A DNA stretch of 64,000 bases from Cymodocea nodosa (GCA_036874045.1 CM072335.1:8142001-8206000); one strand, 5' to 3'; positions 1 through 10,852 are shown, numbered from the stretch's first letter. The notes: generated from the letters alone by a model not told the origin. Numbers and translations: made by a program.

Positions 1-266
1 AAGAGCTGTGTGCATAAAGATCAGGTTTTATACAATTCAAAATTAGTTTTGAAAAAGAGCTTTGTTTTCCTATTTGAATTGTATATCAAAAATTACTGTA
101 TCAAAACCGTCAAGAAGGGAATTGAGCTGAAAAGATATTGTAAATTCTGTCTTGAAATAAAAGAATAGAATTTCATTTACGAGTGTTTTGTGCTCTTGTT
201 TTATCCGCTAGTTTAATTACTAAAGACACAATTCACCCCCCCTCTTGTGATACAGACGATCCTACA
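1..266 (+). repeat. 3' end of 5' LTR, SIRE-like copia element A
   Basis: The stretch ends in the C-rich run at about 232-244 and a terminal CA at 265-266, immediately before a tRNA-iMet primer site. This is the usual end of a Ty1/copia LTR. The same C-run and TCTTGTG block ends the S2 copia LTR at about 53120 on the other strand. The left part of the LTR lies outside the window, so its full length and target duplication cannot be seen. Confidence 0.85.
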
Positions 267-268
267 AC

Positions 269-280
269 TGGTATCAGAGC
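269..280 (+). other. Primer-binding site (tRNA-iMet), copia A
   Basis: TGGTATCAGAGC lies 2 nt after the LTR end. It is the standard copia primer-binding site complementary to the 3' end of initiator tRNA-Met. It fixes element A on the plus strand. Confidence 0.95.
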
Positions 281-370
281 AGATTAAACTGTTTAAAACA
301 TCCGAAAGCCTTCATTTCTCTATTTAGGAATTGGTTTTTCTTGTCATTTACTTCAGATCATTTGTTTAAA

Positions 371-1353
371 ATGGATAATTCTAAAATCTTAGTTATGACT
401 AAAGGATAGACCACTAATCGTCCTCCTATATTTGAAGGTAGCAATTATGGCTACTGGAAATATAGGATGAAAGTATTCTTTCAGTCAATCGATTTCAAAT
501 TATGGCATATAATTAGCAATCCTATAGTGTTAGTTACGACTCCATATGATACTTGGACTTTTGATGAAAAGGAGCGAATGACACTAAATGCTAAAGGTTT
601 AAACATCTTGTTTTGTGCTTTATCTCATAATCAATTTAATAAAGTTTCTACATATCAAACTACATATGAGATATGGCATGCATTAGAAGTTGCCAACGAA
701 GGTACTAATCAGGTCAAGGAATCTAAGATCAATATGTTAGTACATAAATATGAGCTTTTTAAAATGCCTGAAAATGAATGTATCTGTGACATGTTTTCCC
801 ATTTCTTGAGATTGTAAATTCATTAAAATCTTTAGGCAAGAAATTCGAGGAAAAATACTTGGTAAGAAAGATCCTTAAATCTTTAACTAAAATTTGGGCT
901 CAAAAGACAACATCTAACTAAGAGTCTAAAGACTTAAATACATATACTCTCAATGATCTCATAGGAAATCTACCAGCCTATGAAGTACAATATTTAGATC
1001 CAAAAGGGAAAAATCCTAGAAGGGATCTAGCTTTTGAGGCTGATAAAGTCTCAGAAGTCACTAGTGATTCTAACGATGATTTATTGTTGTTGACCAGAAA
1101 ATTTAGAAATCTGTTGAAGAAACGCAGGAACTTCAGGTCAGCAAAGACATTTGGAGATATGGAGAAGAAGTCATTCACGAAAGATAAAAGTATATGCTAC
1201 AAGTGCAATAGGCTGGGTCACTTTCAAACTGATTGTCCTCTCAACAAAGATAAGAAGAATTCGAGGAGGAATTTTAGGAATAAGAGAAGAGAGACAACAT
1301 ACAACACAGCAACATACAACAACAGGTTCGGCAAACACAACAACAATCCGTAG
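371..1353 (+). pseudogene. Broken gag of SIRE-like copia A
   Basis: The reading starts at ATG 371, about 90 bp after the PBS. It has an in-frame TAG at 407-409 (codon 13), then an open stretch with the UBN2/DUF4219-type gag start motif GSNYGYWKYRMK, and a frameshift near 817. The second frame (about 1084-1353) carries a CCHC zinc knuckle (CYKCNRLGHFQTDC, near 1197-1238) followed by a basic tail. The order of capsid-like domain then zinc knuckle is that of copia gag. The gag of S2 (52859 downwards) is clearly related, with HKYELFKM in both. No protease, integrase or RT follows. Confidence 0.85.
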
Positions 1354-1896
1354 AATTTATAGAAACACAGCAACATACAGATATACAACAAGGTATACAC
1401 AGAGAAATACATACAGGTATAGATACAGACATACATACTGAATTTTTACAGCAACCATCACAAGTTTCTCAAAATGATTTAGATTAGGCATTACTTGATC
1501 AGATAAACAGAGTTAGTATAGATATTGCAAAGAAAATTTTAGATACCCTAATTGATATTTTTCGAAGACAAAGAGGCTTGTGATTATACAAATTATGTAT
1601 TACATGATTTATTTTTTGTAATTTGTAACCAAAACCATTTATGTAAACTGTTTAATGATTTTAATGTTACGTGATTATTTTTCACAGTTTATGATATTAA
1701 ACAGTTTTTGCTTAATCCATAAATCCTATGAATGGTTGACATTATCGTTTTGATTAATATATACTTAGTAAGATATCCTTCCTTACATTTATAAAACTTA
1801 ACTTCTTAAAGGGGGAGAAAATAGTTTGTTTAATTTTTTATAATGCCAAAAAGGGGGAGATATAAATTATGTGACTTATTAGGTTTTGACATCATC
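1354..1896 (+). other. Pol-less internal remnant of copia A
   Basis: Only about 540 bp lie between the gag end and the polypurine tract, where a full copia has about 3.5 kb of pol. At 1297-1436 the DNA is a degenerate ACATACA-rich low-complexity run, readable as a Gln/Thr/His-rich peptide that continues into a short frame ending near 1582. The sequences AAAGGGGGAGA at about 1808 and 1849 are two extra PPT-like copies. The element is therefore a large internal-deletion derivative. Confidence 0.7.
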
Positions 1897-1910
1897 AAAA
1901 AGGGGGAGAT
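1897..1910 (+). other. Polypurine tract, copia A
   Basis: AAAAAGGGGGAGAT directly precedes TGTTAGG, the start of the 3' LTR. Two similar purine runs lie upstream at about 1808 and 1849. Repeated PPT-like runs of this kind are typical of SIRE-type copia 3' ends. Confidence 0.85.
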
Positions 1911-2130
1911 TGTTAGGTATTTAATTTTCATGATGTATACTTTATTAACATATTTAAATAAGTTTACATAATATTCTCTAAGTATATTTCTTTAAGTATA
2001 ATAGTTAACAGATTGTCGGAAAGTTTCATTTTTATGTTGGATAAATTAAAGATTTCCGAAGAGCTAAGTTTGCAATAGTTAAACTTTCGGATAGTTAACG
2101 TTTCGTTTAATTCTTCTTTTCAACTTCTAA
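1911..2130 (+). repeat. Start of 3' LTR, copia A (truncated)
   Basis: It begins TGTTAGG directly after the polypurine tract. Its opening resembles the start of the S2 LTR (TGTTGAATATTTTATTTTGATG read from 54714 on the minus strand). Homology to the LTR end at 1-266 is never reached, so the LTR is cut near 2130. It contains TTTCGGATAGTTAACG at about 2089, a motif that recurs in the gypsy LTRs of this window. Confidence 0.7.
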
Positions 2131-2850
2131 ATTGCATCTTCTATTCACGTATATTGTTGGGGCTGTTGGTGGGGTTTTCACAAGAGTGAATGACACCCAT
2201 CAATGGTGGCTTGGCGCATTTGAGTAGGAGGTGTGAATTGAAAGAAGAAGAAAATAAGTGTTGATGTTCATTTGAATGAAGAACCTATCATTTATCTCTA
2301 GTTGTTAATTTTAATTTTAGTAGTTAATTGAGTATGTTATCTATTATATTGATCACCTTTTATCCAAATCAATCCAAAAAAGAATTTCTAATGCAAGTAG
2401 TGTAGTATAGTTTTAGCTAGATTAGCAAATAGTATAGTTGCATGCACTTAGTATAAATTAGAATAGAGTAGTGTAGTGTATTCTTTCTTCATATTCTATT
2501 TTTTTTTCTCTTCTTTTCTTTGCATATATCTTGCATCTAAACTCACGTGGAATTGGTGTGGATTTCATACTTGAATGGCTTGATAGATTTACAAGTAAAA
2601 AAATTGATTCACATCACCATTTTCCACTACACATTGCCTTGAAACTACATGATTTGTGAGCTTGTGTTATTTTTGATGATTCTACATTCACATCTCATTA
2701 ATTTACTGAAGTATAACTAAGAGCTTAAAGAGCAAAGTTGAGTAATAATTGATTAAGTCATAAACACAATCCTTGTGGAAGAATGACCTGTATTTGCCAT
2801 GTACACCAAAGGAACTATGCACTTGTAGTAAAGCTTGAGCTAAAAATATA
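2131..2850. other. Unassigned AT-rich segment, possible decayed LTR
   Basis: No gene or long ORF was found. The end (about 2760-2830) has the flavour of a gypsy LTR end, with the words cacaatccttgtgg and tatttgcc, but no matching partner exists in the window. It may be a scrap of another LTR family between copia A and G1. Confidence 0.3.
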
Positions 2851-3296
2851 GCTCAACACATGATTCTAACTTAACGAGTTCAGATATTTTGGACACTTAC
2901 GAACCTAACTATACGATGCCTAGATGCATTTTGGATAGTTAATAGATAACTTATCGAAAATCCACTTAAGTCATGCATTAAGGTTTCAACACGTGTATTC
3001 CAGGAAATAATAAAATATTCTTTTATCATTAAAAACATAACTGTCCAGTACATGTAATATAACTCTCCAAAATAACAGAAAATTCAGATACTTAAGAATT
3101 TCACAGCCTACAATTTATCGACAGTTCAGAAATATACTAAATTAACATTAATTCCTTGAAATTATGTAGATTCTTTCATTAAAGCTTATAACAGTGCAAT
3201 AATAACATAATGGTTTAATTCTTATATGATAAGCTAAATATTATGTAATTAACCATCATTTAACTGTTAATATTATGCACTTTTTCATTCTAAACA
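2851..3296 (-). repeat. Partial 3' LTR of gypsy element G1
   Basis: This is homologous to 37515-37959 and 32540-32987 and ends on the plus strand in CATTCTAAACA, the complement of the LTR start TGTTTAGAATG. The PPT complement (cttccctcat) follows at 3297, which proves minus-strand orientation. The left side is truncated near 2851. Confidence 0.8.
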
Positions 3297-5094
3297 CTTC
3301 CCTCATACTTAAATTTTGCTAGTCCCTTAGCAAAATAAGATCTAATTAGTTGGTCTTTCTAAAGTACTAGAATTAATTCTTTACTTCGTTCTTCTTCAAA
3401 ATACATAAATTTAGATTACTATATAGATATTCTGTATTTTTCAGTAATCTATTTTAACATTGTTTTCTCCTTTACAACCTACAAATATATTTAAAACATA
3501 TGTAAATTACATAGTAAATACATTAGCATCACATAGGTGTTAATTATATTATCATTTTTTTCTTCTTTTCAACATCTGTCATCCTGAATTTTTCAATATG
3601 ATTTCTAGAATAAATTTCAATGACATACGAATCAAAACACAATCCAATTCAATATGTTTAAAATAAGTAGAATAAAGAATTGTATCTCAGATAAACAACT
3701 TCAAAAGTCTATTCTAGATTCATACTTCAGCAATTTTAGATAATAGAAAATATACTCGATTCAAAAGATGTTTGTATTTCACAAAACACTTTTATCTTTT
3801 CAAAACAGTATATACATATTTGTTCTTTAAAAGTTAATTTGACAAGCTTGAATCATACAAGAGCTTTCTAATGTACCAATGTATCGAGCTTTCAGTCAAC
3901 AATCCCAGATCTGATCAGGATCTTAGGTTGCTAGATTTAAAGAGTCCTTTTCAGGTCAACAATCCTTACATACCTATCTACTCAAGTACAAAAGGCTCGT
4001 GATCAAACAAGTCAATAAACTCTTGAAGTTTTTTTCTCTTTTTTTTTTTTCAAACATTCACAATATATATACGTATTTCATTAATATAGATGCAATAAAA
4101 CACAAATCTCATATAATTCTGCTTCTATTATTTACTGAAAATATGAATCCATATCAATAAGCTCATACTTTTTCTATAGTTTAATAAGATCTACACATAA
4201 ATCATTCTACAAGTTTAATCTATCAAATTAAATGTATCCTTGATCATATGTGTTTCATTTAATCCAAAAATCAACATTTCAGCTCTTCTAGGATTTCAAA
4301 TAATTTACTAAGTTTCAGTTAAGCATTCTGATTTCTTTTTAAAATCGTGAAATTGTTAAACTCAAAAAATTCAGCAAAAACATAAGATACTATATCTAGA
4401 TTTGTATGAATAGTAAAATTCTATAGCATCTTATTTAACATTCAAGTAGTTACAATTCTTAAAAATTTTACAGTTTCAATTATCGAATAGTTACAGCAAA
4501 TTCACAAAAAAATTTTCAATTTCCACAGAACTTTTGCAGTACCATTCTAATTCTTCTAATCAACAAAATTATATGGCTGTTACTTTAATTACCTCCCCCC
4601 CATACCTACATTTTACATTATCCTCAATGTAAAAGATTTTACAGTAAATATAGTAATTGTAGCAGGCATGAATATTGTTTCGTTGACTTAGCACCTAACT
4701 CAATGAACTTAATTCGTTGAGTTAATGAATAACTCCACGAATTGAGTTTAAATGTAAATTCAGGATAAGTAATCAATTACATACCTTGTCCTTTTGTATC
4801 TCCTTCATATCTTTCGATTTTTGATTCTGAAAAACTTTTCATTCACAAATAAAAGCAGAATATATAACAAAATAACAAAACATAAATTGTTAAATCAGTG
4901 TCTTGTGTGGAACCTAGACTCCTATGCCTTTGATGGCTCACAAGCAAGCTAGTTGGTTTCCTAGAACAGATACCAACAAACTAGATTGATATTTTGTTTG
5001 TTTTTCTTTTATAAAATAAAACTAAAACTAAAAATTTTTCTTTTCTAAAAATAAATGCAAAATACACACAACATTAAAATTATAAAATCACAGT
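3297..5094 (-). other. 3' untranslated region of G1
   Basis: This AT-rich non-coding region is shared by all gypsy copies here (compare 18206-19797, 32988-34803 and 37960-38611). It contains the PPT at its left end. The part 4884-5094 is absent from G4 but present in B1 (34613-34803), so it belongs to the F-box module and is probably the captured gene's 3' flank. No ORF of note. Confidence 0.7.
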
Positions 5095-6234
5095 TTAAGA
5101 ACATGATTGAAAAGTGGTAACAAATGGAATAAACGTGTCAGTTCATGCAAACTTTTTAGGCATAATTCTTCTTGCTATTAATTCTATTTTAATGCAGTCT
5201 GTTTTCCTTTTTAGCTTGTAAACTTGTAGTATGTTATCAATGCTAAATATAAGTGTATTACCATTAATGAAATGAAATGTAGAAAGTGATCCTCTTCTGT
5301 TCCAAGATAATGTAGCTATTTCTATTTCTACATCTATTTCAATATATTCTTCTTCCCACTTCCATTCATTTAGGTCTTTCATAATCCATATTTGAAATTT
5401 CCTCAATTCATCCCACCATCTTATCAAACATCAAGTAGGATCATCATATTCATTATATCACATTCCTAATTGAATTTTATCATATTCTACAAATGGTGGT
5501 TTAGCTATATCACTCGGTATAGGTAATATTTCTATAAAATCATCATCATAACTATCTATGCTTACTATGTATAAATCAGATCTAAATGCAACTGATATAT
5601 CTGTGACTAGATATATATATCCATCAAGTATGACATGCATGCTATTAATTAATACTTTTTGTCTTAGATATATCATAGTATTTTCAGTCCAAGATCTATT
5701 CAAAAAATTATACACACTTAAGCATAAATCTTCATCCCAATTTCCAGTTGGTCTCTAGTAATATAATTTTTCAGGAATGGTCAAATTTTTATTAGAAAAT
5801 ATTAAAGCTAACCCACAATTTTCAGTTGGTACTTCAAATCTATTAGGCCTTCCTATATTTCATTCTTCTCTAGTGACAAGATTTCTAATCAAAATATCAG
5901 GTAACAAAATTGCATACCTTGGTTTGGTTCTATATATAATTAATCCTTCATCCATCCCCATAATATGATCTATTCCTTCTAATGTATTGAGTGGAATTCC
6001 AGTAGTTTCTTCCATATTCAGATATTCATAACAGATTGAACTATGATTAAATGACTTCCATAAAAATCTATCTCTAATCTTAGTCATTTTTGCAGCTTGT
6101 AGTCCATGAAAATATTTTTCTCTGACACAGTCTTTGATTTCCTTTGATACACAACACAATCTGCATAGATCTTTAGCTGACAAGTTACTCAGTACTTCCC
6201 TTAGTGCATCTAGTGGTAATTTCATCAATTTCAT
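5095..6234 (-). pseudogene. F-box protein gene carried by gypsy element G1
   Basis: This is a 380-codon frame (stop included) read from ATG 6234. The N-terminus is an F-box (about residues 5-40: LPLDALREVLSNLSAKDLCR, then LCCVSKEIK), the usual SKP1-binding module of SCF ubiquitin ligases. The remaining 330 residues look like an F-box-associated beta-rich C-terminal domain of unrecognised subtype. There are no frameshifts, and its length equals the copy at 34804-35943. In-frame stops: TGA for Trp after VTREE (5860-5862); the TAG after KLYY that all copies share; and TGA after QLGM, DDPT and KKFA. Three of these are Trp codons in a sister copy. The gene is embedded in element sequence on both sides, so it is retrotransposon cargo, not a host locus. 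As it stands it cannot encode the full-length protein. Confidence 0.8.
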
Positions 6235-6418
6235 CTACTGTGATTCTGTCTAAAGCTTTATATTTAGTAAATAGTTGTTGACGGATGAAGTTGAATCAGC
6301 TACTTCTCCTTCCAGTTCCCCAACAATTTTCCTTTTCTTCCACAAGTGTTGGTCATTCGTAAATAACATTCTGTTCTATATTTATAATGCACGTCCATAA
6401 AGCAAATGAATCTCGTTG
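6235..6418 (-). other. Extra 5' flank of the captured F-box gene, only in G1
   Basis: Unlike B1 and B2, G1 keeps about 184 bp upstream of the F-box ATG. In frame with the F-box, an ATG at 6369 opens 45 codons containing the basic run KKRK, broken by two TAG codons just before the F-box Met. TATAAATATA (complement of 6377-6386) lies just upstream of this ATG. It could be the donor gene's own promoter and N-terminus. The right edge (about 6418) is where homology to G4 resumes. Confidence 0.5.
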
Positions 6419-7188
6419 CAAGAACGTGTCTTGTAACGTGCAGTGTGGTTCCTATTTTTATGGGTATGTGTTCCACTTCTAATTTTAAATTTCAGTAACC
6501 GCTAAACCCACGAAGTTTCGTTCGTGGCTAAAAGAATAACCATTTAGCTTAATCCACGAACTAACCTCGTTGAGTTATAGTTAACTCAATGGATTAGCTT
6601 CAGTTACTATTGCTAACTCTACGGACTAACTTCGTTGAGTTACAGATAACTCAACGGAGTGACCTTATATTATACTATTGACCTCGTGGAGTTAAGGTTA
6701 ACTCAACGAACTTACTTTGTTGAGTTAACACTTAGCAAATTTCTAAAATTTACTCATCGTATTAACTTCTATATTTTTTTTCTTCTATTGCATTTTGTCA
6801 ACTTAAATAAATTTAAATACATGTCATTACTACAGTGTTCTAATTAAAACTCATTTAAATCTGATCATGATATGTATATTTAACTTGCAGTTCATTTCAT
6901 GTTATGTAGAATTTACATTTTACTTTGCAACATGCAGATATTTTCAAGCATTAACCAATTATCTTGCATTTAATCCTGTCATTCATAAAATTTCTAAATC
7001 TTTTAAACAGTCTTCCTTCTTATTCAAACAGTTATGTAATATTCAAGATAGTTCATCCAGTACATCATTCTCAAATACTAATGCAAAAACATCTGAAAAC
7101 AATACATTCATTTATATGAATAATTTACATTACAATCAATCAGATATTTTTCATACAAATATAAATACAAGTAGATAAACAATACAAT
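6419..7188 (-). other. Hairpin-bearing spacer between env-like ORF and F-box module
   Basis: This is homologous to 19800-20541 of G4. Between 6565 and 6735 it holds several inverted repeats of the type CGTTGAGTTA-loop-TAACTCAACG, for example 6633-6656 with a 10-bp perfect stem and 4-nt loop. The rest is AT-rich and shows no gene. Confidence 0.7.
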
Positions 7189-8455
7189 TTAATCTTTCCT
7201 CCTAAGTTCATCTACTTCCTTCTGGAGCTTTTCTAATTGTTGCTCTAATTGGTTTATCTTTTCTACAGCTCTTATAATGCCTCTAGAAGGTTCAGCAATC
7301 TCAACAGCAGCATAATTGTAGTTTCTGTATTCCTTCACTAAAATGGCTCTTGATTTTATCCTTTTAGATGTCCATTTCGTGAAGTCAATACAGTCCACTA
7401 TCAACTTTGGAATCAAATCTCCATAAAATTGTTTCTTCTTTACTGTTCTCAGCTTGGAGATAAAAATAGTAGACCAATTTATCTGAATTCTATTCACAAC
7501 TGCATATGTGGCCCATTTGACAAATTGACTCAGTTCTATATCATGACCTTGTCGTTGGTAGACATTCTTAATTAGAATGCTAGCTATCATATGTGCTTTA
7601 CCATTTAAGTGCTTCAGTCTATTTAATAATAGCACACCAGGATTAATAGCTAAGCAATCCTTTATTATTTGCTCTATCCACTTGACTGTAGTTGTGCTTT
7701 CCAGAATTTCTAGTCTTTCATTCTTTAGTCCTAAAATGCTGTGGAGAAGCTCTAGTGTTATCTGTACATCAACTTGCTCCATGTTGGAAATTAATCCACT
7801 TTCTCCTTCTCTTAAGTTTGCATAAAAGCAGGGCACTAGATTCTCATATACTGCATGCCCTCTTTGTTGAGAAATAAATTGCAGTAGACCTTGGAACTCA
7901 AATAAATCCTTGATTTCTTGCATCCCGTCCCAATTTACTGGTCTACTATATATGATATCATAACCCCTAAACTCTTGATATTTATTATATGCTTCCCAAC
8001 TCCAAAAGTGTACTTCATTCAAAACTGTTGCTTCAGTCGGGTCAAGAATTTGAATTTGTTGCTCTAGAGGGCTTTGTTCTTGAACTTCCTCTTCCATGTG
8101 TTGAACTTGAATAGACTGAAAATGCTCTAGAGATTCTACATTTTTGCTTCTGCTTTTGTCTATGGTGGTGAGCTGATAGAACTCTCCACTCTGTCTTGAA
8201 TTCTTTCCAAAATTTGCTGAAGAGTTTTTTGCTCTTCAATGGAATCTATCGAGTCATTTCCTTCTGGTTCCATTTGTATCTGTTCAGCTTCTTGTTCAGT
8301 TTCTTCTTTTTCTTCTTCCTCTTGACTACCAATCTGCATTGTCACTATTCTTTCTAATTCTATGGCAGATTAGGATGGAGTTACGGGGAAATCAGTTTCT
8401 GTCCTAATTTCTGTTTCTTCTATTTGTACAGGCTACAGATTAGTTTCAGCTTGTT
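7189..8455 (-). pseudogene. Env-like (Athila ORF3-type) protein, G1 copy, 5' truncated
   Basis: The 302-codon C-terminal part (8097 to 7189) is open; the acidic Glu/Gln-rich N-terminal part (8345-8098) is in other frames, so the gene is frameshifted. Key features are NEVHFWSWEAYNKYQ near its start, a PCFYANLRE block resembling the FYANL motif of the putative plant transposon protein family found in Athila elements, and a C-terminal leucine-heptad coiled coil (INQLEQQLEKLQKEVDEL). It lies downstream of where integrase would be, the env position. The role in the element is unknown. Upstream it is cut at 8455 by a copia LTR scrap. The G4 version (20542-22755) is the close homologue. Confidence 0.7.
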
Positions 8456-8646
8456 TGTTGAGTATTTTGTTTTGATGATGTGTGCTAAATGAAAATAATC
8501 ATATTTTCTCAATTACTATTGTTTGTGAAAAGAAATTAAAATTATTAATTAATATAGAAAAAACTTACTGAGATAAATACTTGTCTGTATTGGATCTGAA
8601 ATTATACTAAGTTAATAACTAGTCGTTTCGTTGTAGTAATTTCTCA
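8456..8646 (+). repeat. SIRE-like copia LTR start, fragment
   Basis: It begins TGTTGAGTATTTTG and matches the first about 190 bp of the S2 LTR (54714 downwards on the minus strand) and the fragment at 32031-32423, here in the plus orientation. It is truncated at about 8646, where an unrelated Tork fragment begins. Confidence 0.75.
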
Positions 8647-8651
8647 TTTAA

Positions 8652-9235
8652 TTAGACGTTGAGTAAGTCCAAGCAATTCTTGAACTTGCTTTCAACAATG
8701 CCCTTTGTAAACATATCAGTCGGATTGTCCTTTGTGTTAACCTTCATAATCTTTATCCTATCTTCATTCCTGAGGAAGTGATACTTAACATCAATATGTT
8801 TAGTTCTATTATGAAAGACATTATCTTTGGAGAGACAAATAGCGCTAAGACTATCACAAAAGATATTAGCTTTATCAATGCGCCAACCAAAGTCTCCAAG
8901 TAAGCCTTTCAACCAAGTCCCTTCCTTTGCAGCTTCTGTCATAACCACATATTCAGCCTCAGTTGTGGACAGAGATACCGTAGGCTGAAGAGTTGATTTT
9001 CAACTCACAATAGAATCTGCAAATGTAAAGACATAACTAGATAATGATCTCCTTCTATCAACATCACCTGCATAGTCTGAGTCTATATAACCAGCCATAA
9101 TACAATCCTGATCTACTACATACATCAAGCCAACACCTGGAGTTCCTTTCAAATATCTGAATATCCTTTTAACTGTTTTCCAATGTTCCCTACCCGAATT
9201 GGACATGAACCTACTAACAACACTCAAAGGATATG
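8652..9235 (-). pseudogene. Tork-type copia RT/RNase H fragment
   Basis: This matches 43725-44307 of the inner Tork element almost base for base. It encodes the end of RT and RNase H (MSNSGREHWKTVKRI, DSDYAGDVDRRRSLSSYVF, CDSLSAICLSKDNVFHNRTK), with at least one in-frame stop between the two open stretches. Both ends are abrupt and it has no LTR, so it was not inserted by retrotransposition as such. It is more likely a patch from recombination or end-joining. Confidence 0.85.
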
Positions 9236-10852
9236 TGTTTAGAATGAAAAAGTGCATATTATTAACAGTTAAATGATGGTTAATTGCATAATATTTAGCT
9301 TATCATATGAGAATTAAGCCATTATGTTATAATTGCACTGTTATATGCTTTAATTGAAGAATCTGCTTAATTTGGGGGAATTAATGTTAATTTAGTACAT
9401 TTCTGAACTATTAGTAAGTTGCAGGCTGTGAAATTCTTAAGTATCTGAATTTTCTGATATTTCGGAAAGTTATGTTTACCATATCGAACATATTCGGACA
9501 GTTATGTTTAATAGACCGAATATGTATCAGATAGTTATGTTTAAATTGCTGAATAGTTATGTTTTGAGAGAATATTTTATTATTTCCTAAAGTACACGTG
9601 TCGAAACCATAATGAATGACTTAAGTGAATTTTCGGTGAGTTATCTATAACTATTCGAAATGCATCTGAGCATCGAATAGTTAAATTTATGCACATGTTG
9701 AATTTAAATGCTTTAGTATATCACGTGAGATGCACATGTTTAACTAGTTAAGTTAGCATAACTGTACGCATTGAGTTACATGAATACACACTAAGGAAAC
9801 ACGTTATGTTAGCAGCTTATTTCTTTATATTTTCTAATATGCCACTATAGTAGTTGCAGGAATAGATAGTTGGAAGAGAAAAAAACCACGTTTGCACGTA
9901 TCGCGCAGGGAAAGAAATCATCTCCGTTGATACGAATGAAGAAAATCCAACCGACCATTCAAGCAGAAGCAATTACTACTGAAGAAATATAAAAGAAAAG
10001 AAGAAAAAAGAAGAGGTGTGTGATCGATGGGCGGACAATGTGTGCAGAGGAAGATGAGCATTGCAATTCTTTGAAGTTCCACACCAACCATCATCATCAC
10101 CACCACAATTACCAACCATCAGAGGTTTGTAAGGATACTTGCCTGATGTCGGGTCGATTCCGAGCCAAACATAGTGCCTAACAACCAATGTGAGGAGTGA
10201 TCGCGTCGCGGGAAGGGAAGCCATTTTCACCAAGCGCCGACTCATATTTCAGGAGATTGTAAAGCTTTTAGCCTTGGCTTCGGGTTGATGCCTGTATGCT
10301 GAAGAGGAGATCATCTTGCAATTCTGGACTCGTGATTCTATAGGGAGAGGAGACAGAATTGTAAGTGGTTTAATTTTCAATGGTGTAATCACGTTGCAAG
10401 TAGTGTCAGAAGTATTTACTATCACGTGAGATTACTTTACATTTCACCTTTCGCCCATTTCCATGTTCATATTAAAACAAAAATACCTAAAACAATTTAT
10501 CTATGTTTGTATGTTGTATTTGAGTGTTGTATTGTTTGTGTTGTATCGTGATTAATGTTATCTTTGTTAGTGTTGTGATTGTTTTATGTTTATTTTAGTT
10601 TTACAGTTTAATGAAATTAGTTCGTTCAAAAGACTTAAAGATTTTAATGGCTACTGTTTGAATTATCTGAATGTTAGTATTGCTTAATGATAAATCCAAT
10701 GTTAACTAACATTAAAGAGCTTAATTGATGTTATTTACAATCTATGGAATCGCCCAATGGTTGGCCGAATTCCTTTGTAAATAGCAGTATTAAAAAGAAA
10801 AGACAGGCTCGTGGAGTTAACTTAAGTCCACGAGGTTAGTCCATTGAGTTAG
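9236..10852 (+). repeat. LTR of plus-strand gypsy copy G2 (3' part deleted)
   Basis: It starts TGTTTAGAATGAAAAAGTGC and is collinear with the reverse of 28358-30503. It keeps a segment near 9690-9830 that the G4 LTR lacks but the B-type LTR (35997-37959) has. It breaks near 10852 inside the LTR and jumps into late gag, so the LTR end, PBS and most of gag are missing. Apparent ORFs in it are not conserved as proteins. Confidence 0.8.

Noticed and set aside
2131..2850. Possible new element between copia A and G1
   Set aside because: No LTR pair, PBS, PPT or ORF could be found; only a vague resemblance to a gypsy LTR end.
5095..6234. F-box as an ordinary host gene with chance neighbouring repeats
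   Set aside because: Three copies share the same element flanks, orientation and one ancestral stop, and G4 shows the matching empty position.
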